Positions 40,697 through 52,000 of a stretch of DNA of 64,000 nucleotides are shown piece after piece. Source of the stretch: Marsupella aquatica (lineage: Eukaryota > Marchantiophyta); contig OZ316892.1 of NCBI GenBank assembly GCA_973895155.1, positions 11,780,001 through 11,844,000 of the forward strand, in the 5' to 3' direction. The stretch's first letter is position 1; each line of letters opens with the position of its first letter. Made by a program: the position numbers and the translations under genes. The notes under the pieces are model-generated. The model did not search any database. It was not told the DNA's origin and saw nothing but the letters and a program-made list of their open reading frames with translations.

Positions 40697-43600
40697 TCAT
40701 TTGTCTGACTCCAAGACCTCTTGCTTTTGTTCTTGGGAGGAAAGGTGTGGGTGTTGGCGTCTCCAATCCATAAGATCTTCCGGACTTGGTTTCTGTGTGG
40801 CGCTTGTAGAAGTCTGATCTTCAGAAGAACTGGGTTGAGCTCCCTGAGGGGGTGCTATGAGCTGAGTATTGAGGGAAGAAGTCTCATTGCTGTTAAGATG
40901 AGATGCTCCAGGTCTTTGCGCAGGTGACATGGACCTGTTCCGAGGTACCACATTTATTCTGGGACCAGCACTGGCAGGTGACGGTGACCTAGTCGAGGTA
41001 TTATACGTCATCGGGCTAGGCGATTTTTCCCTTGGAGGAGTTGATGATCCAACGTCCTTTTTCAGAGACATGACTGGCGACACATAGGGAGCCTTTCCTC
41101 GCACCCTGGACACATTGGCAGAGTTGTCAGCCACCTTGGGAATCACATCCACAGCAGAACATGTCACCGATAAAATAAAAATGGACCTAGCAGAGTAGGA
41201 TCACAATTACCTATCCTTCCGCTTCTCCAGAAACCGGGCTAGCGATGCTTTCCTGGCTTGAGGTAGTTCTGTTCAGAAAATCACATACATTGGTCATTCG
41301 AGAGATGGGGAAATAAGACAAAAAAGGAAAAACTCATGCTAGTGAATTTGAGCGATTACAAGAGTCCTCAAAACCGCATACCTGCATGCAGGGTTGGTCG
41401 TCCTGCCCCCTGCTTGGTGCCGGCTGCTGCTGAAATTGTCGCAACCAGTGGCGGAGACACAGGGGCCGCTTGTGATACAACAGCAACCGCTGGTGCTGGA
41501 CCAGAGCGTGCAGGAGAATTTGATGATGATGCCATCCCTCCTGTAGAAGGGAGAACAGGGGCAGACAGAGGAGGGTTCATGGTACTTGTTGACCAGGAGC
41601 TCCCACTACCCGCAAGAAGCATGATTGCCTGCGCCTGCGCACAACAAATCGAATCCATCAACTCATCCGGCAATGTGGTGAAAAGCTGCGGTGCATCAAT
41701 GTCGGCATACTTAAAACCAATTGAAAACTAGGAAAACATACAATACAAAGGTTCGCTATCGCCAAATTGGCAAAACTCAACAACCACTCAAATCCAGTAA
41801 GAGCTGATAAGTACTTTGTCAGCGGGTACGCCGTCATAGACATTCACCACGCCTGAGTAGAAAATGGTCAGCTGAGCTGTGGGTGGCCTCCCAGGCAAGT
41901 GACTTTGGCCTGTAGATCTGTGAGTCATAAAACGAAATAAATTCTCAATTTCTCGAGGATCAAGAGGTATCCAGAAACAGAACCCTCGTCTCATATAGAA
42001 CCACACCGCCAGGAAAAAACAACATGATCTTCGTCTCCTTTCATTTTAAGGCACACAGCATTATATTCCCAACAAGTTTGCAAAGCACGAAATGCTAACG
42101 GAAGGTTACAGCATTCAATCAGAACTCCGAAGAGTTCCTGCCCATCGGTTCTATAATAAGTACAAACACTGCAGGGTGTATGGACTGTACAGTACCGAGA
42201 CATTCCCAATGGGGCACCGCTTCCCTGTCCAGATTGATTAGCTTGCAAGGGCCGTTGAGAGGGCTCTGTTATTTTAAGTAATTTGAGATAGTTGGGCAAT
42301 GGGGAACCAAACCCCCCGGCTTGAGCGGGCTGCTCCTGGTTGGTTGGAGTCACGGCAGACGGATTTACAGCTCGCTCAGACGGGGACGCTCCTCCACCAA
42401 CTTCTTCACTCAGAGGTGCCTGGGACTGCACGGTGTGCCATGGGGCTGACGAAACATTGCGAGCCCCCTGCATCGCAGACCGGACAGAGGAGGCAAGTTA
42501 GATGTTTCAAATCACAGGCACGAGGATTGCACTACAGTCTTGACAGCAAAACTCGTATCAATATGAGCTGATGCTGCACAACTGGGTGACCAGGCAAACT
42601 TTGACACGTAGCTTGTTGAGGAAAGACCTTCACTATAGTGAAAACAAGTAAGATAGTGCATCCCATTACAGTTCTGCAAGCTACATACATTGTGTCAACT
42701 GGGTAAAAAACTAGACTAGGCGGAACTTACGGAAGAGCTTGCGGGTCCACCTACATCATGCTGAAATGCTGACCCAGGCGGGGCTGAGAGAGAAGACGCG
42801 TCCGGCAGTGCGCTCTTACTGTAAGATCCTCCTCCTTTGCTTCCAAGCTTCTCCTCCTCCTTCCTGCTTTCCATCCGCAAATGGGATCTCGAAGTGGGTG
42901 GACCAGGCGTTTCTATAGCGTTTGAAGTGGGACGCACCATTTCTGTACCATGTAGATTCAACTCCCTCAGCACCAGTTTACGGGAGAAGCAAACACTAGT
43001 ATGACCAAGGGCACAACGCTCATGCGGATAAAGCTCTATCAACGAGGAGAAGAAAATCCTTCCAAGAAACAGGATTGGTATGTGCGCTTCCTTGGCTTCA
43101 TTCGTTCCTTTAACAGGTCCAAAAACATTTTCACAGTGGGTCTCTACATCGAATGCTCCGGAAAGGATTGGTAGAAGCAGCAGATCCGCGAAATGAAATC
43201 CGACGTGCCACAATTTAAACGAGTCATCACGAGTGCAAAGCCAACACTATCGGATCAAAGACACCCATCAACACAACAATGCTGATAGAATAAATTGCAC
43301 TGGACAACCGTAGAACAGGAATCGACCCCTAAATGGCACAGATTCTCCAACACTGAAACTACCAGACTCGTGACCCAAAAGGGAAATTGGCACCCAGCTT
43401 CTTCTACGTCTTTAAGAAGGCCATCCATCGCGACGTCCAAGCGAATAACAGAAATGGCGGTCGGAAATGAACGGCCTAATGAACGCAAGAAGCCAACATA
43501 CCATACACCTTTCGGGAACGAATTTCGACATTGCAAAGCAGAAGATTTTGTCCGCAGTATGTTACGTAGTGTAAATTAACAAGACATCACAAATGGACAC

Positions 43601-44130
43601 AGCTCGACAAAATCGATCCATCTGTTCGACAACCCGTTCTGAAATAGGAACACGTTAGCGGCCCTTAAGACAATGCTGTCCAGACCCATCTACTAATTGG
43701 GCGCCGGACAAAAAAAGCTCTCACCTCTTTCTTTGATGATCTTCAGCATATAGCGTCGGCAGTCTTCTCCTGACAACTGCATGATTTCCGCGTCAGAAAG
43801 TTCCTCGACTCTTTTCTCGTCTGCAACAACGCTTCGCTCCGTCTCTTCCCCTTTTCCTACCTTGGAAGTCCACGGCGTGGCTTGAGCCAAAGAAAAGGTA
43901 AGACGACTACTCATATGGGAGCTATCCGTCCCAAGTCCGAGCCGTGGCAGTGAGGCATCATGTTCATCGTGCCCTGCAGATCCCCTTACAGAATCTGGTA
44001 GAGCCAGAAGAGAACCGGTGGTCTTCACTGACCTCTCTCTCTCCTTCTCCGCTTTCATCTCATTCTCTCTATCGCGAATACTTGTTTCCAAGCCCAGAAA
44101 ATCAACCGCTACGACAGGTGCCCTCGCCAT
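40697..44130 (-). CDS. JAZ: JAZ/TIFY jasmonate repressor, seven exons
   Basis: Exons inferred from splice sites and phase: 43725-44130, 42731-42942, 42196-42467, 41815-41917, 41382-41634, 41211-41268 and 40697-41105. They sum to 1713 nt, or 570 residues with no stop, from ATG 44130. Exon 1 contains VDFLGLETS and a PEAPOD-like LSDAEIMQLSGEDCRRYML. The TIFY/ZIM core is split between exons 4 and 5 (AQLTIFYSGVVNVYDGVPADK, then AQAIMLLAG), near residues 310-340. Exons 6-7 encode the Jas degron (LPQARKASLARFLEKRKDR, then VRGKAPY), near 416-442. The tail is Ser/Pro-rich. Known family role: nuclear repressor of MYC-type factors, recruiting TOPLESS through NINJA at the TIFY motif, and destroyed by COI1 when jasmonate or its precursor is sensed. 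At 570 residues it is longer than angiosperm JAZ proteins. Confidence 0.9.
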
Positions 44131-44942
44131 TGGGGCCGAGCTTAAGGAGCAGGACCTGCTGGCAAGTCAGGGTGCTCAGCTACCCAACGCACCGTACCTG
44201 GGGAAGCACTCAGCAACGGCGACAAGAGACAAACTGCAACTCTTTTTCTTGCATGATGTCCAACAGGATAGCCGAGGGCAAAGAGATCCGACTGCTCAGA
44301 GGGGTGCCATCACACACCAAACTCGAAAGTGCTGCCAGCCGATTCCTTGGAGCAGGCACTGAAAGGGCATGTGAAGACAGAATCAGTTAAAAGATACAAG
44401 ACCAACAGCCTGATCCGCAAGCTCTCTCCTCCCTGGAACCTGCCTTCTTCGCTCCTGAATTTCTGATGGACTGACCAACAGAATGGAAGTCTCGCAAGGC
44501 CGAAAGCGGAAGAAGGGCATGCAACAAAGGGAGGGTAAGCACTGACAGACCTGATAAAGCCTCCTGGGAGATGCGCAATTTCTCCAATCCGACCCCAAAG
44601 ACTACAGCGAGAAGAAATACCGCGCTCAGGGGCCGAGGGTGGCACCGTAAAATGACATAATCGACCGCCGAACGAATAATTCCAGAGCTTCAGGGCCGAG
44701 ACAACAGGAGAAACGAAGTGGGCACAGCATTGTGCCGATATCAGCAAAGAGCCAAGGGTCGAGGCAATTTCGCCAATGAAAGATGACGCACAAAGCTCGG
44801 ACAAGGCAGAGCCAGCCAATCAGGCAACCTAATGCAGCTTGCACGAGACGGGTGCTCTTTCCAACACCAACACAGTTGAAAGGCACAGAGGACACCACTA
44901 CAGTAACAGCAGTAGTACGCGCATGGCAGCAAACGCGACCGA
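44073..44942 (-). repeat. JAZ 5' end and promoter segment duplicated at 63.0-64.0 kb
   Basis: About 870 bp spanning the first codons of JAZ, its 5' leader and proximal promoter. It aligns at roughly 93-95% to 63066-63951 in the same orientation. Alignment ends sharply at GGCAGCAAACGCGACCG on the right. At the JAZ start codon the other copy lacks about 15 bases including the ATG. Confidence 0.9.
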
Positions 44943-45542
44943 TAAATATCGCCAAAACTTTTCAGACGCACTCCGCCCGGATCGACGAACCGACGACAAA
45001 CCGTGAGAAGAAACTCAAACCAGCAAAAGCTGACCGACCCGGTTCACTACAGTATACTAAACACCGCCTCCATCCATCACCACTCGTTCCGATCACACAC
45101 GGCACCGTGCTGCCTGGAATATCGGCGACACAAACACCCACGAGATAAAAGCCTAGAGTAGCGTACGTGAGCCGCGGTCGGTCGAATGACCCAGCTCAAA
45201 AAGGCAATCCCACACGAGATCAATTTCGCATTTCCTCTCCAGCGCACGATGAAAGCACCTCCACAGCAGCGGAGCAGAGGAGCAGGGGAGCAGGAGGAGA
45301 GGCGACCGCTTCATCTCTCATCTAGGCTTCAGTCCGTTTCGATTCACCTCCGCATCAGATCTGTACAGTGAGCACCTTTGCATCGAGCAAGCAGCAGGTT
45401 GCAAAGCGCGACACACACACAGCACAAGAGAAAGGTGATTTACACTCCAAGACTACAAGTCGTCAAGTCCAGAGCCGTCGTCGTGGTGTTGTAGTCCCTT
45501 CGTGTGGGGGGGCCGGCCGGAACCAACACGAGCAGAGAAACG

Positions 45543-45602
45543 GCGGGGGGGGTGGGGGTGGGGGGCCAGGGGGGCGAGGGGGCAAGGGGGGTAGGGGGGG
45601 GG
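45543..45602 (+). promoter_or_regulatory. G-quadruplex-prone G-rich tract
   Basis: Sixty bases on the plus strand hold at least seven runs of five or more G separated by 1-4 bases. It lies about 1.4 kb upstream of the JAZ start codon on the non-transcribed side. Such runs can form stacked G-quartets. Any regulatory role is inference. Confidence 0.7.
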
Positions 45603-45609
45603 AATAGAG

Positions 45610-45615
45610 CACGTG
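45610..45615. promoter_or_regulatory. G-box CACGTG upstream of JAZ
   Basis: A perfect CACGTG lies about 1.48 kb upstream of the JAZ ATG, next to the G-rich tract. MYC2-type factors bind this hexamer in JAZ promoters of other plants. A single hexamer could be chance. Confidence 0.4.
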
Positions 45616-45699
45616 TTCGTCGTGTCGAAGGGAAAAGGCGCTCCCTCGTTTTGCGGAACGATATGACTGGACTGTACGGTACTGGCTGCACAGTACGGG

Positions 45700-48400
45700 A
45701 CTGACGGGTGTTTCGCTTGCCTCAAGTTACGGGACTTGCGAGCCACATTACTGCTGTCGGGAGTCAGCTTGTATGGCACTGTAGTACGACGTGAGGTCAT
45801 GCGTAACTGTGCCCGAGGATGGACGGCGTAGTTAATTACAGCGACTGGGTTCATTGACCTTGTAAACAGTGCCTTCTCTTGACTTGTGTGGGATTTCATG
45901 CTGCTATATCACTATATGGGATGCTTTTTACGTAAAGCTACTGTACATCTCACAAAAGCTATTTTTCAGGGCAGGTGTTGTATGTTTATTTAGGGAGTCT
46001 CAAAGCTACTTGAAATAGTGTTTTGAAATAGTGATATGACATTCTACCATAAACTAATGGTTATAATTTTTTTCACAACGTTCTGAAATTATTATATAGT
46101 TTCTTTCACCAGCCTCTGCACTGACCAACTTCATCACGAGGTTATGACATTTTAAAAAAATAAAAATTCAGTAGCCTCTACACTGACTAACTTTTTCACA
46201 AGGTTATGAGATTTTTATTTTTATTTTTCACTAGCCTCTACACTGACTAATGGAAATGGCATACAACCATAAGGCAAAAGTTATGGACTCTGAACTTTTT
46301 TGTCCATAAGTGTGTGAGTCCGTCACCCTTAACTAGGGAGTTAAGGTCCATCGAATTGTCAACTTTGAGACGCCCTATTAGAGATACAATTTATCCCTCG
46401 GTGTTCAACTTCCACCCAGAGTGTGTATTTTTCATGCACAATGGTATCAAAGAAACATTGGACTCTCTTATTGAGACATAAATTTTCATAGGTGGAGATA
46501 ACTGAGTGAGCAAGGGGCACAATAGGTCCACTCAAGACCCTTGAAGCTTTTAGAGACTATTTGACCTTGTAAGTAGTGGCTTCATTTGTCATCATTACAA
46601 GACCAAAAAAGAAGCATGTTCCAGGATTACACAAAATGATCACTTGACGGAGCATTCTCACTCGAAGTTAGCAGGATATCCTGTTCATGTTCCTTCAAGT
46701 TACTTGCGAGCCACATTACTAGTGTCAGCTACTACAGCATTGTAGTCAGGTGAGGGCATGTGTAACTGTGCAGATAATGGGCCACGTAGTTATTACAGAC
46801 ACTGGGCTCATTGACCCTCATTGACTTGTAAACAGTGTCTTGTCTTGACTTGTGGGATTACACAAAGCCATGGCTTAAGCTTGGGACTAACATTTTAGGG
46901 CCTCTTTGACCTTGTAAAGTAGTATTTTATTTGCAGAATTGCTCAAAGTGATGGCTTAAGTTTGGGACTCTTTGTAAACCCACTTTGACCAAACAAATCC
47001 TGAGACTTGCAAAAATTAAAGAAAATGACAGCCTAAGAAACGTGAGCATTCTCACCCAAAGCTAGCAGGAGTACTCTACAGTTCAAGTATTGTTTGTGTT
47101 GGTTGAAGTTACGTGTGAGCCAAATTACTACTGTCAGCTACTACAGCACTGTAGTAAGGGTTTAATCACGTGTCACTTTGCAGTTTGTAAAAGAATGGAA
47201 GTCTAGTTATTACGGACACCTGGGATCATCAGCATTAAAAATCAATCAATCAATCAAATAACACAATATTGTGGGGTTTTCCCCTATTTTCTCCCCTTTA
47301 TTTGGTCTCCATTTGGCGCATTTGTTTGGCAGTGTTTTATGTACTAATTACATAAAGCAGTCACTTACGTTTGGGACAAAAAATTACTTGTGCACATTTT
47401 AGTTAGGAAAGAACATAACTTATTTTGACCAGTAGCTTTTGATTACTTAAAGATAACTTTTACTGCAGTAACTGATGACCAACCCAACCACAATTACTCT
47501 ACTTTAGGTGCTACTTGAAAGATATCTCGTGAAAGAAAACCCTCTTTGACCTTGTAAAGTAGAGTCTTGATTTGTGTAGTACACAAACTGACTGCTTACT
47601 GGAGCATTCTCACCAAAAGTTAGCAGGAGTATTATACCGTCACAAGCCCAATGCCCATGCGTTGCATGAACACTGAGGGCAAGGCACAAAGGGACGGATG
47701 GGGACTTGAGGCACAAACGGCACAGAAAAAGTTTTGTGAAAGAGTACTATTTCTTCCCACCTGGATGATAATTTATAAACAGAAGATCACACAGAATGAG
47801 CTTGATTAGATGTTATAAGTTTTGATTCTGTTGTTTCTGATCCCTCAAGTTACTTGATAGCTACATTAGTAGTGTTAGATACTAAAGCACTGGAATAGGA
47901 TGTGAGGTCATAACAATGCAACCATTTAGTTTCTGAAACTCTTGGCTGGCTGTTACATACATGGGGCTCATTGATCTTGTAAAACAGTGTCTTGATTTGT
48001 GGAATTACACAAACTGAAACTTAAGTTTGGGACTAACAACTTTTAAGTACATTATCACTAAAGATGTTTGAATTTACAATATTGCCACTGTTTTCTTGTT
48101 GTATTTACAAAAATGTCACAGTTTCCGTATATGGGTTACCTTGGTAAACTTGTCATCCATATACAAAACCATGGCATTTTTATAAATACAGAAAAAAACA
48201 GTGTGATGAATTAGAACATCTTTAGTGGCAAAGTGATGAACTGTTGGGACTAATTTTCAAACCCTCTTTGACCTTGTAACATAATCTCCTAAGATATGTA
48301 GTATTACACAATGATCCAAAGTTAGCAGGAATATTGTACTGTCTGCTGTTTCAGTACGTTCAAGTTACTTGGGAGCTACATTACCCGGGTACTAATTAGG
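45700..48400. repeat. Dispersed repeat modules upstream of JAZ
   Basis: Three phrases recur in the same order and orientation. The first is CAAGTTACTTG(C/G)GAGCCACATTACT, then GTCAGCTACTACAGCACTGTAGT (near 45722, 46697, 47105, 47847 and 48358). The second is GGCTCATTGA(C/T)CTTGTAAA-CAGTGTCTTG (45848, 46806, 47970). The third is CATTCTCACC-AAAGTTAGCAGGAGTAT (46650, 47046, 47604, 48310). Spacing is irregular (about 400-1000 bp), so this is an eroded tandem expansion or repeated insertions of one element. No coding frame is conserved. Confidence 0.7.
48044..48234. mobile_element. MITE-like inverted-repeat element, copy 2
   Basis: Opposite-orientation relative of the 3371-3567 element. One end reads ATTATCACTAAAGATGTTTG and the other AACATCTTTAGTGGCAAAG. 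The centre matches around the Val-Thr-like AAAATGTCA/TGACATT arms. It sits within one of the dispersed modules upstream of JAZ, so it inserted after that expansion. Confidence 0.7.
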
Positions 48401-51384
48401 TTCAATGTTAGTAAAAATATTTTTAAGAACTGTTATCTAGCATGCATTGGGGCGGGAAACTATTTGCGACCCGGAAAAGGGTCGACAAGGATCTTTTTAA
48501 TGTTTAACTTTTACTCATTTTCACTGGGGTCTATGAAATCCCGGGTTGTCTTTGACAATACTGTTGACAATACTTTTGAGATGTTCAATCCGGCAACATG
48601 AAATTCTGGCCCAAAATAAGGCTTGCTTTAGGAAGGGGATGCAAGCTAGGACAATGCACTGACACTCTGCTGAATGCCAACAGTGATGAATTCCAATTGC
48701 TGAATTACCATAATCAAGACCTATTCCATTTTCTGTTTTGATCTCCCAACTGCTTCCAATATCTTTGATTGGCTTTGAATCACATTACAGTAATATTTTG
48801 GATTTATAGTCTGAACATTAAACAGCATTGTGGGTCACATTGCCTCAAAAGTTGTTTGGAATAACAAACTTGTGCCTCACTTTTTTGTGTATTTATCAAA
48901 GTGACAAACTCTTAGTACAACAGTGCCAACTTCAATTGTCTTTGTGACACAAAACAAGGTGGCAGATTGATAACTAAAATAAAGCAATGGCATTTTGTAA
49001 CTATGCACATTTCCTTGGAATGTATTCTCTATATAATGTTCAGGCGTGAAAACCCCACGGGAAGGGGGAAACAAGCACCCAGTAAAAGAATAAGTAAGGA
49101 CACAACTCCACCAAGGAGGGGGGTAAACTATTTCATCAATTATCAATCTTTTAGCCCTAAACTTTTGTGAATCTTAGTTGAGTAGCTAGGATGGGGCCTT
49201 TGCACCTCAGTCTATGCATCTCAGTTGGGCAGCCTCACCGAGATAGATGTATGGACAAAAATGCAAAAAAATAACCAATTGGGGAAAAAGTTGGAAAAAC
49301 AGTTGGGACAAATCCCATGTCCGTACCATACGGACGTAGCCCATCTCAACTGACCTCGCCGAGATGGGGTGTCAATACGGTATGGATGCCCCATATGAAA
49401 AAACATTCTCCTGCAATTTTGATGAAAAATTTCTTTTTCTGCATTTTTTTCATGACACAACTCAGTTGCCTCTCTAAGATGACATGGCAACTGATATCAG
49501 GGTCACTAATGTACTTGACTGATGTCCGATGAGATTACTTTTCTCCCAAAGAGGCTAGAGAAACAATGGTAACAATAGGAGACCATCCCCGGCGAGACCA
49601 AGGGACCAAACCAGGGCAACCTAGGAGAGCCCAAGACCAACAACAACCCCGCAAGCAGAAAGCGGGGCACCAGCCAATTTTCAAGCACTCTATAGCGTTC
49701 CCTAAATTCATCCTCAAATAGTGCCAGAGATAATATGGCTACAGACATGAGTCAGCCAAGTTCTATGTTACGCATGGTTCCACTCCTTGGCTCGTAGTAA
49801 ACACCTCTGATTCTGCCCAACAGGAGACCGCCTGCCTAAAGCTAGTAGGTGGTCTGCCACCTCCAAGAGGACTAGACCCAAGTCAAATTAAGGTCTTGCT
49901 GCCACCAAGCTTAAACATGTGTTTGTTGCGGCCCAACCACAGTTGCCACAAAACCTGATAGAGAACAGATGACTTGGCAGCGTTCACACATTCCTTCCCC
50001 CATAAAAGCGTAAATTAAAAAGAACCACCACTCCCCTCCCAGTTGGCAACCGAAGCTCCTGAAGACAAATCTCACACAATTGCTACCACATTGAGATTCT
50101 GTGAAGAGGAAGCCAATAATGATACAGTACACCTCAAAAAAGTTGTGGCTCTTGCATGCCAAAAAATTAGACCCCCATGGCTCCATCCATACTCTACTTT
50201 ATTTGCTCTTAGACATATTCATGGACCAGGTTCTATTAAAGCAATCATTTCTGCTATTTTGGGTCTCATAAACGGATATCCAGACAAATTGCTATTCTGA
50301 AGTCCTCATGGGGTTCAACTCTATCCACCATCTCCACTGATTGGCACCAGGGACCATGTCAACTTTGCAAGAGTTCACCCCCCTTATAATCTCAAACAAG
50401 CCTTGGCCTTCTCCCATTGTTCCATCATATATCCACGCATATTATGCCACCTGCGGTAGATCCTCCCAACAATTTTCCTTGGCCAACCAACTGTTCCTGA
50501 TTGTTCTCATCCCTAGTCTCTCCAAAATTGCAGCAACTCCAGAAATGTACTCATTGGGTAGGGGGTTGAAATCAACAATGCAATGAAGGGTGCCAATGAT
50601 ACTCCAGCATACGGCAATCCCCACTCACCCAGGTTCCAATGACAGATGAGCCCCTATGAGCTCCAGGCCTTCCACAGTCGATGTGTACAGCAATTTATCA
50701 CATGATCCCCGACATGATCATAGTGAACAGAGTAATAAATTGTCTCTGAAAGTGTAATGATTCATTCTTTGAAATCTAATAAGCTTTACTCCAGATTTTG
50801 GAACTTAAAGCCCAGATGGACCGAGACATTTAGCATATAGCCCCAATGGACAAGACAAACCTGCATGGACTGGGCACAAACCTGAAAATGTGTTTGGGTA
50901 CTGTTCATACCCATTATGTCATATGACCCGTGACAGTAAGTTCCAGTTGAATTTCCCGGTCAACGAGTCCGTTCAGCCGGTCACTCCATCCAGTCTCATT
51001 TCTGGCTTATTTCTGGCATCGGTGACAAGCCAGAGTTAGCTTTACGCCTGCTCTGGAAGGTGAGAGCAGTGTTTGCATGGAATCTTTCGCTTTTTCAATG
51101 AAATTTGACTCGATTTTGGAACCTATAGCTAATCCTTGTGTTGTACAATGTTGCTATGAAGCATCGCCTTGTTGTGTGGTAGACAAAGTGGTCCCTGAGA
51201 AGAAAGAAAGGGCTGAGCTTGTGCTTTCTTCAAACGTCCAAGGTTGGCAATCCCAGAACCGATAAAGCTTTGGAATAAGCATGTGTAATGAGATGAAATA
51301 ATCCAGCTTTGTAAGATCCCATACCTAGAGCTAAAATCATATATCCTAGTTGTGACATTGTGGAATAGGCCAAACCCTTTTTCA
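48401..51384. other. Gene-poor DNA
   Basis: No gene recognised. Short frames on both strands near 49221-50624 contain nothing I can assign; the minus-strand piece at 50442-50624 looks like a decayed coding exon. CTC(A/G)(C/A)CGAGAT-type words recur around 49230-49370. Confidence 0.35.
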
Positions 51385-51800
51385 AATCTCACCTTTTAGA
51401 AAAGGGCAAGCGAATACAGTAGGAATAGCTATGCGTAGAGCTTTACCCAATGAATTGAAGGAGCATCTATAACATCTACCCAATGAATTGAAGGAGCATC
51501 TATAACATCTGCTGAAATAAAAAAAGTTAGGCATGAATACTCTACAATAAGCGGTATTCAGGAATCGATTCATGATATTTTGATTAATCTAAAAGAAATT
51601 GTTATAAAAAGTGATTCTCGTGAGCCCCAAAAAGCATATATGTCTATATACGGACCGAAGAAAGTGATTGCTCAAGATATAAAAGTACCTCCCTCTGTTA
51701 AGATAATAGATGATACAAAATATGTTACAACTCTAACTGAAGGTATTTCTCCAGATATTGAATTGAGTATTGAAAAAGATACGCATTTTAAAGTTTTGAT
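51385..51800 (+). pseudogene. rpoA: Nuclear plastid-DNA fragment: rpoA (N-terminal region)
   Basis: Translation of this segment matches the amino-terminal domain of the plastid RNA polymerase alpha subunit: KGQANTVGIAMRRAL, then INLKEIVIKSDSREPQKAYM, then GPKKVIAQDIKVPPSVKI and the LTEGISPDIELSIEKD region. The start of the gene, the middle CITSA region and the C-terminal domain are missing. A 33-bp direct duplication (51445-51477 and 51478-51510) and frame breaks show it is not functional. Strong AT bias and plastid codon use contrast with neighbouring nuclear genes. It is a plastid-to-nucleus transfer. Confidence 0.85.
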
Positions 51801-51840
51801 TCATATTTGTGGCGTTGATCATCCCTCTCGAAAATGAAGA

Positions 51841-52000
51841 TTCAAAGTAGTTTATAATTTACTTAATTATTCCTATATTAATTTCCATTTTTTCTCAGAA
51901 ATGTTTTTCAGAACCTTTGATTAATTATTGGTGGAATAATTATCAATCTCAAATTTTTCTTATTTCTTTCCAAGAAGAAAAAGCTTTGGAAAAACTTTAC
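51841..52000 (+). pseudogene. cemA: Nuclear plastid-DNA fragment: probable cemA
   Basis: In one frame the segment reads EPLINYWWNNYQSQIFL and SFQEEKALEKL. This resembles the early part of plastid CemA, the inner-envelope membrane protein, where a Trp-rich stretch precedes an FLNSFQEKKALEKF-like helix. The upstream part is in a different frame. In plastid genomes cemA does not adjoin rpoA, so the two pieces were joined during or after transfer. Confidence 0.55.

Noticed and set aside
45368-45704. Gly- and Arg-rich open frames across the G-rich tract
   Set aside because: They are translations of a simple G-run sequence with no domain; frames on the opposite strand are Pro-rich mirror products.
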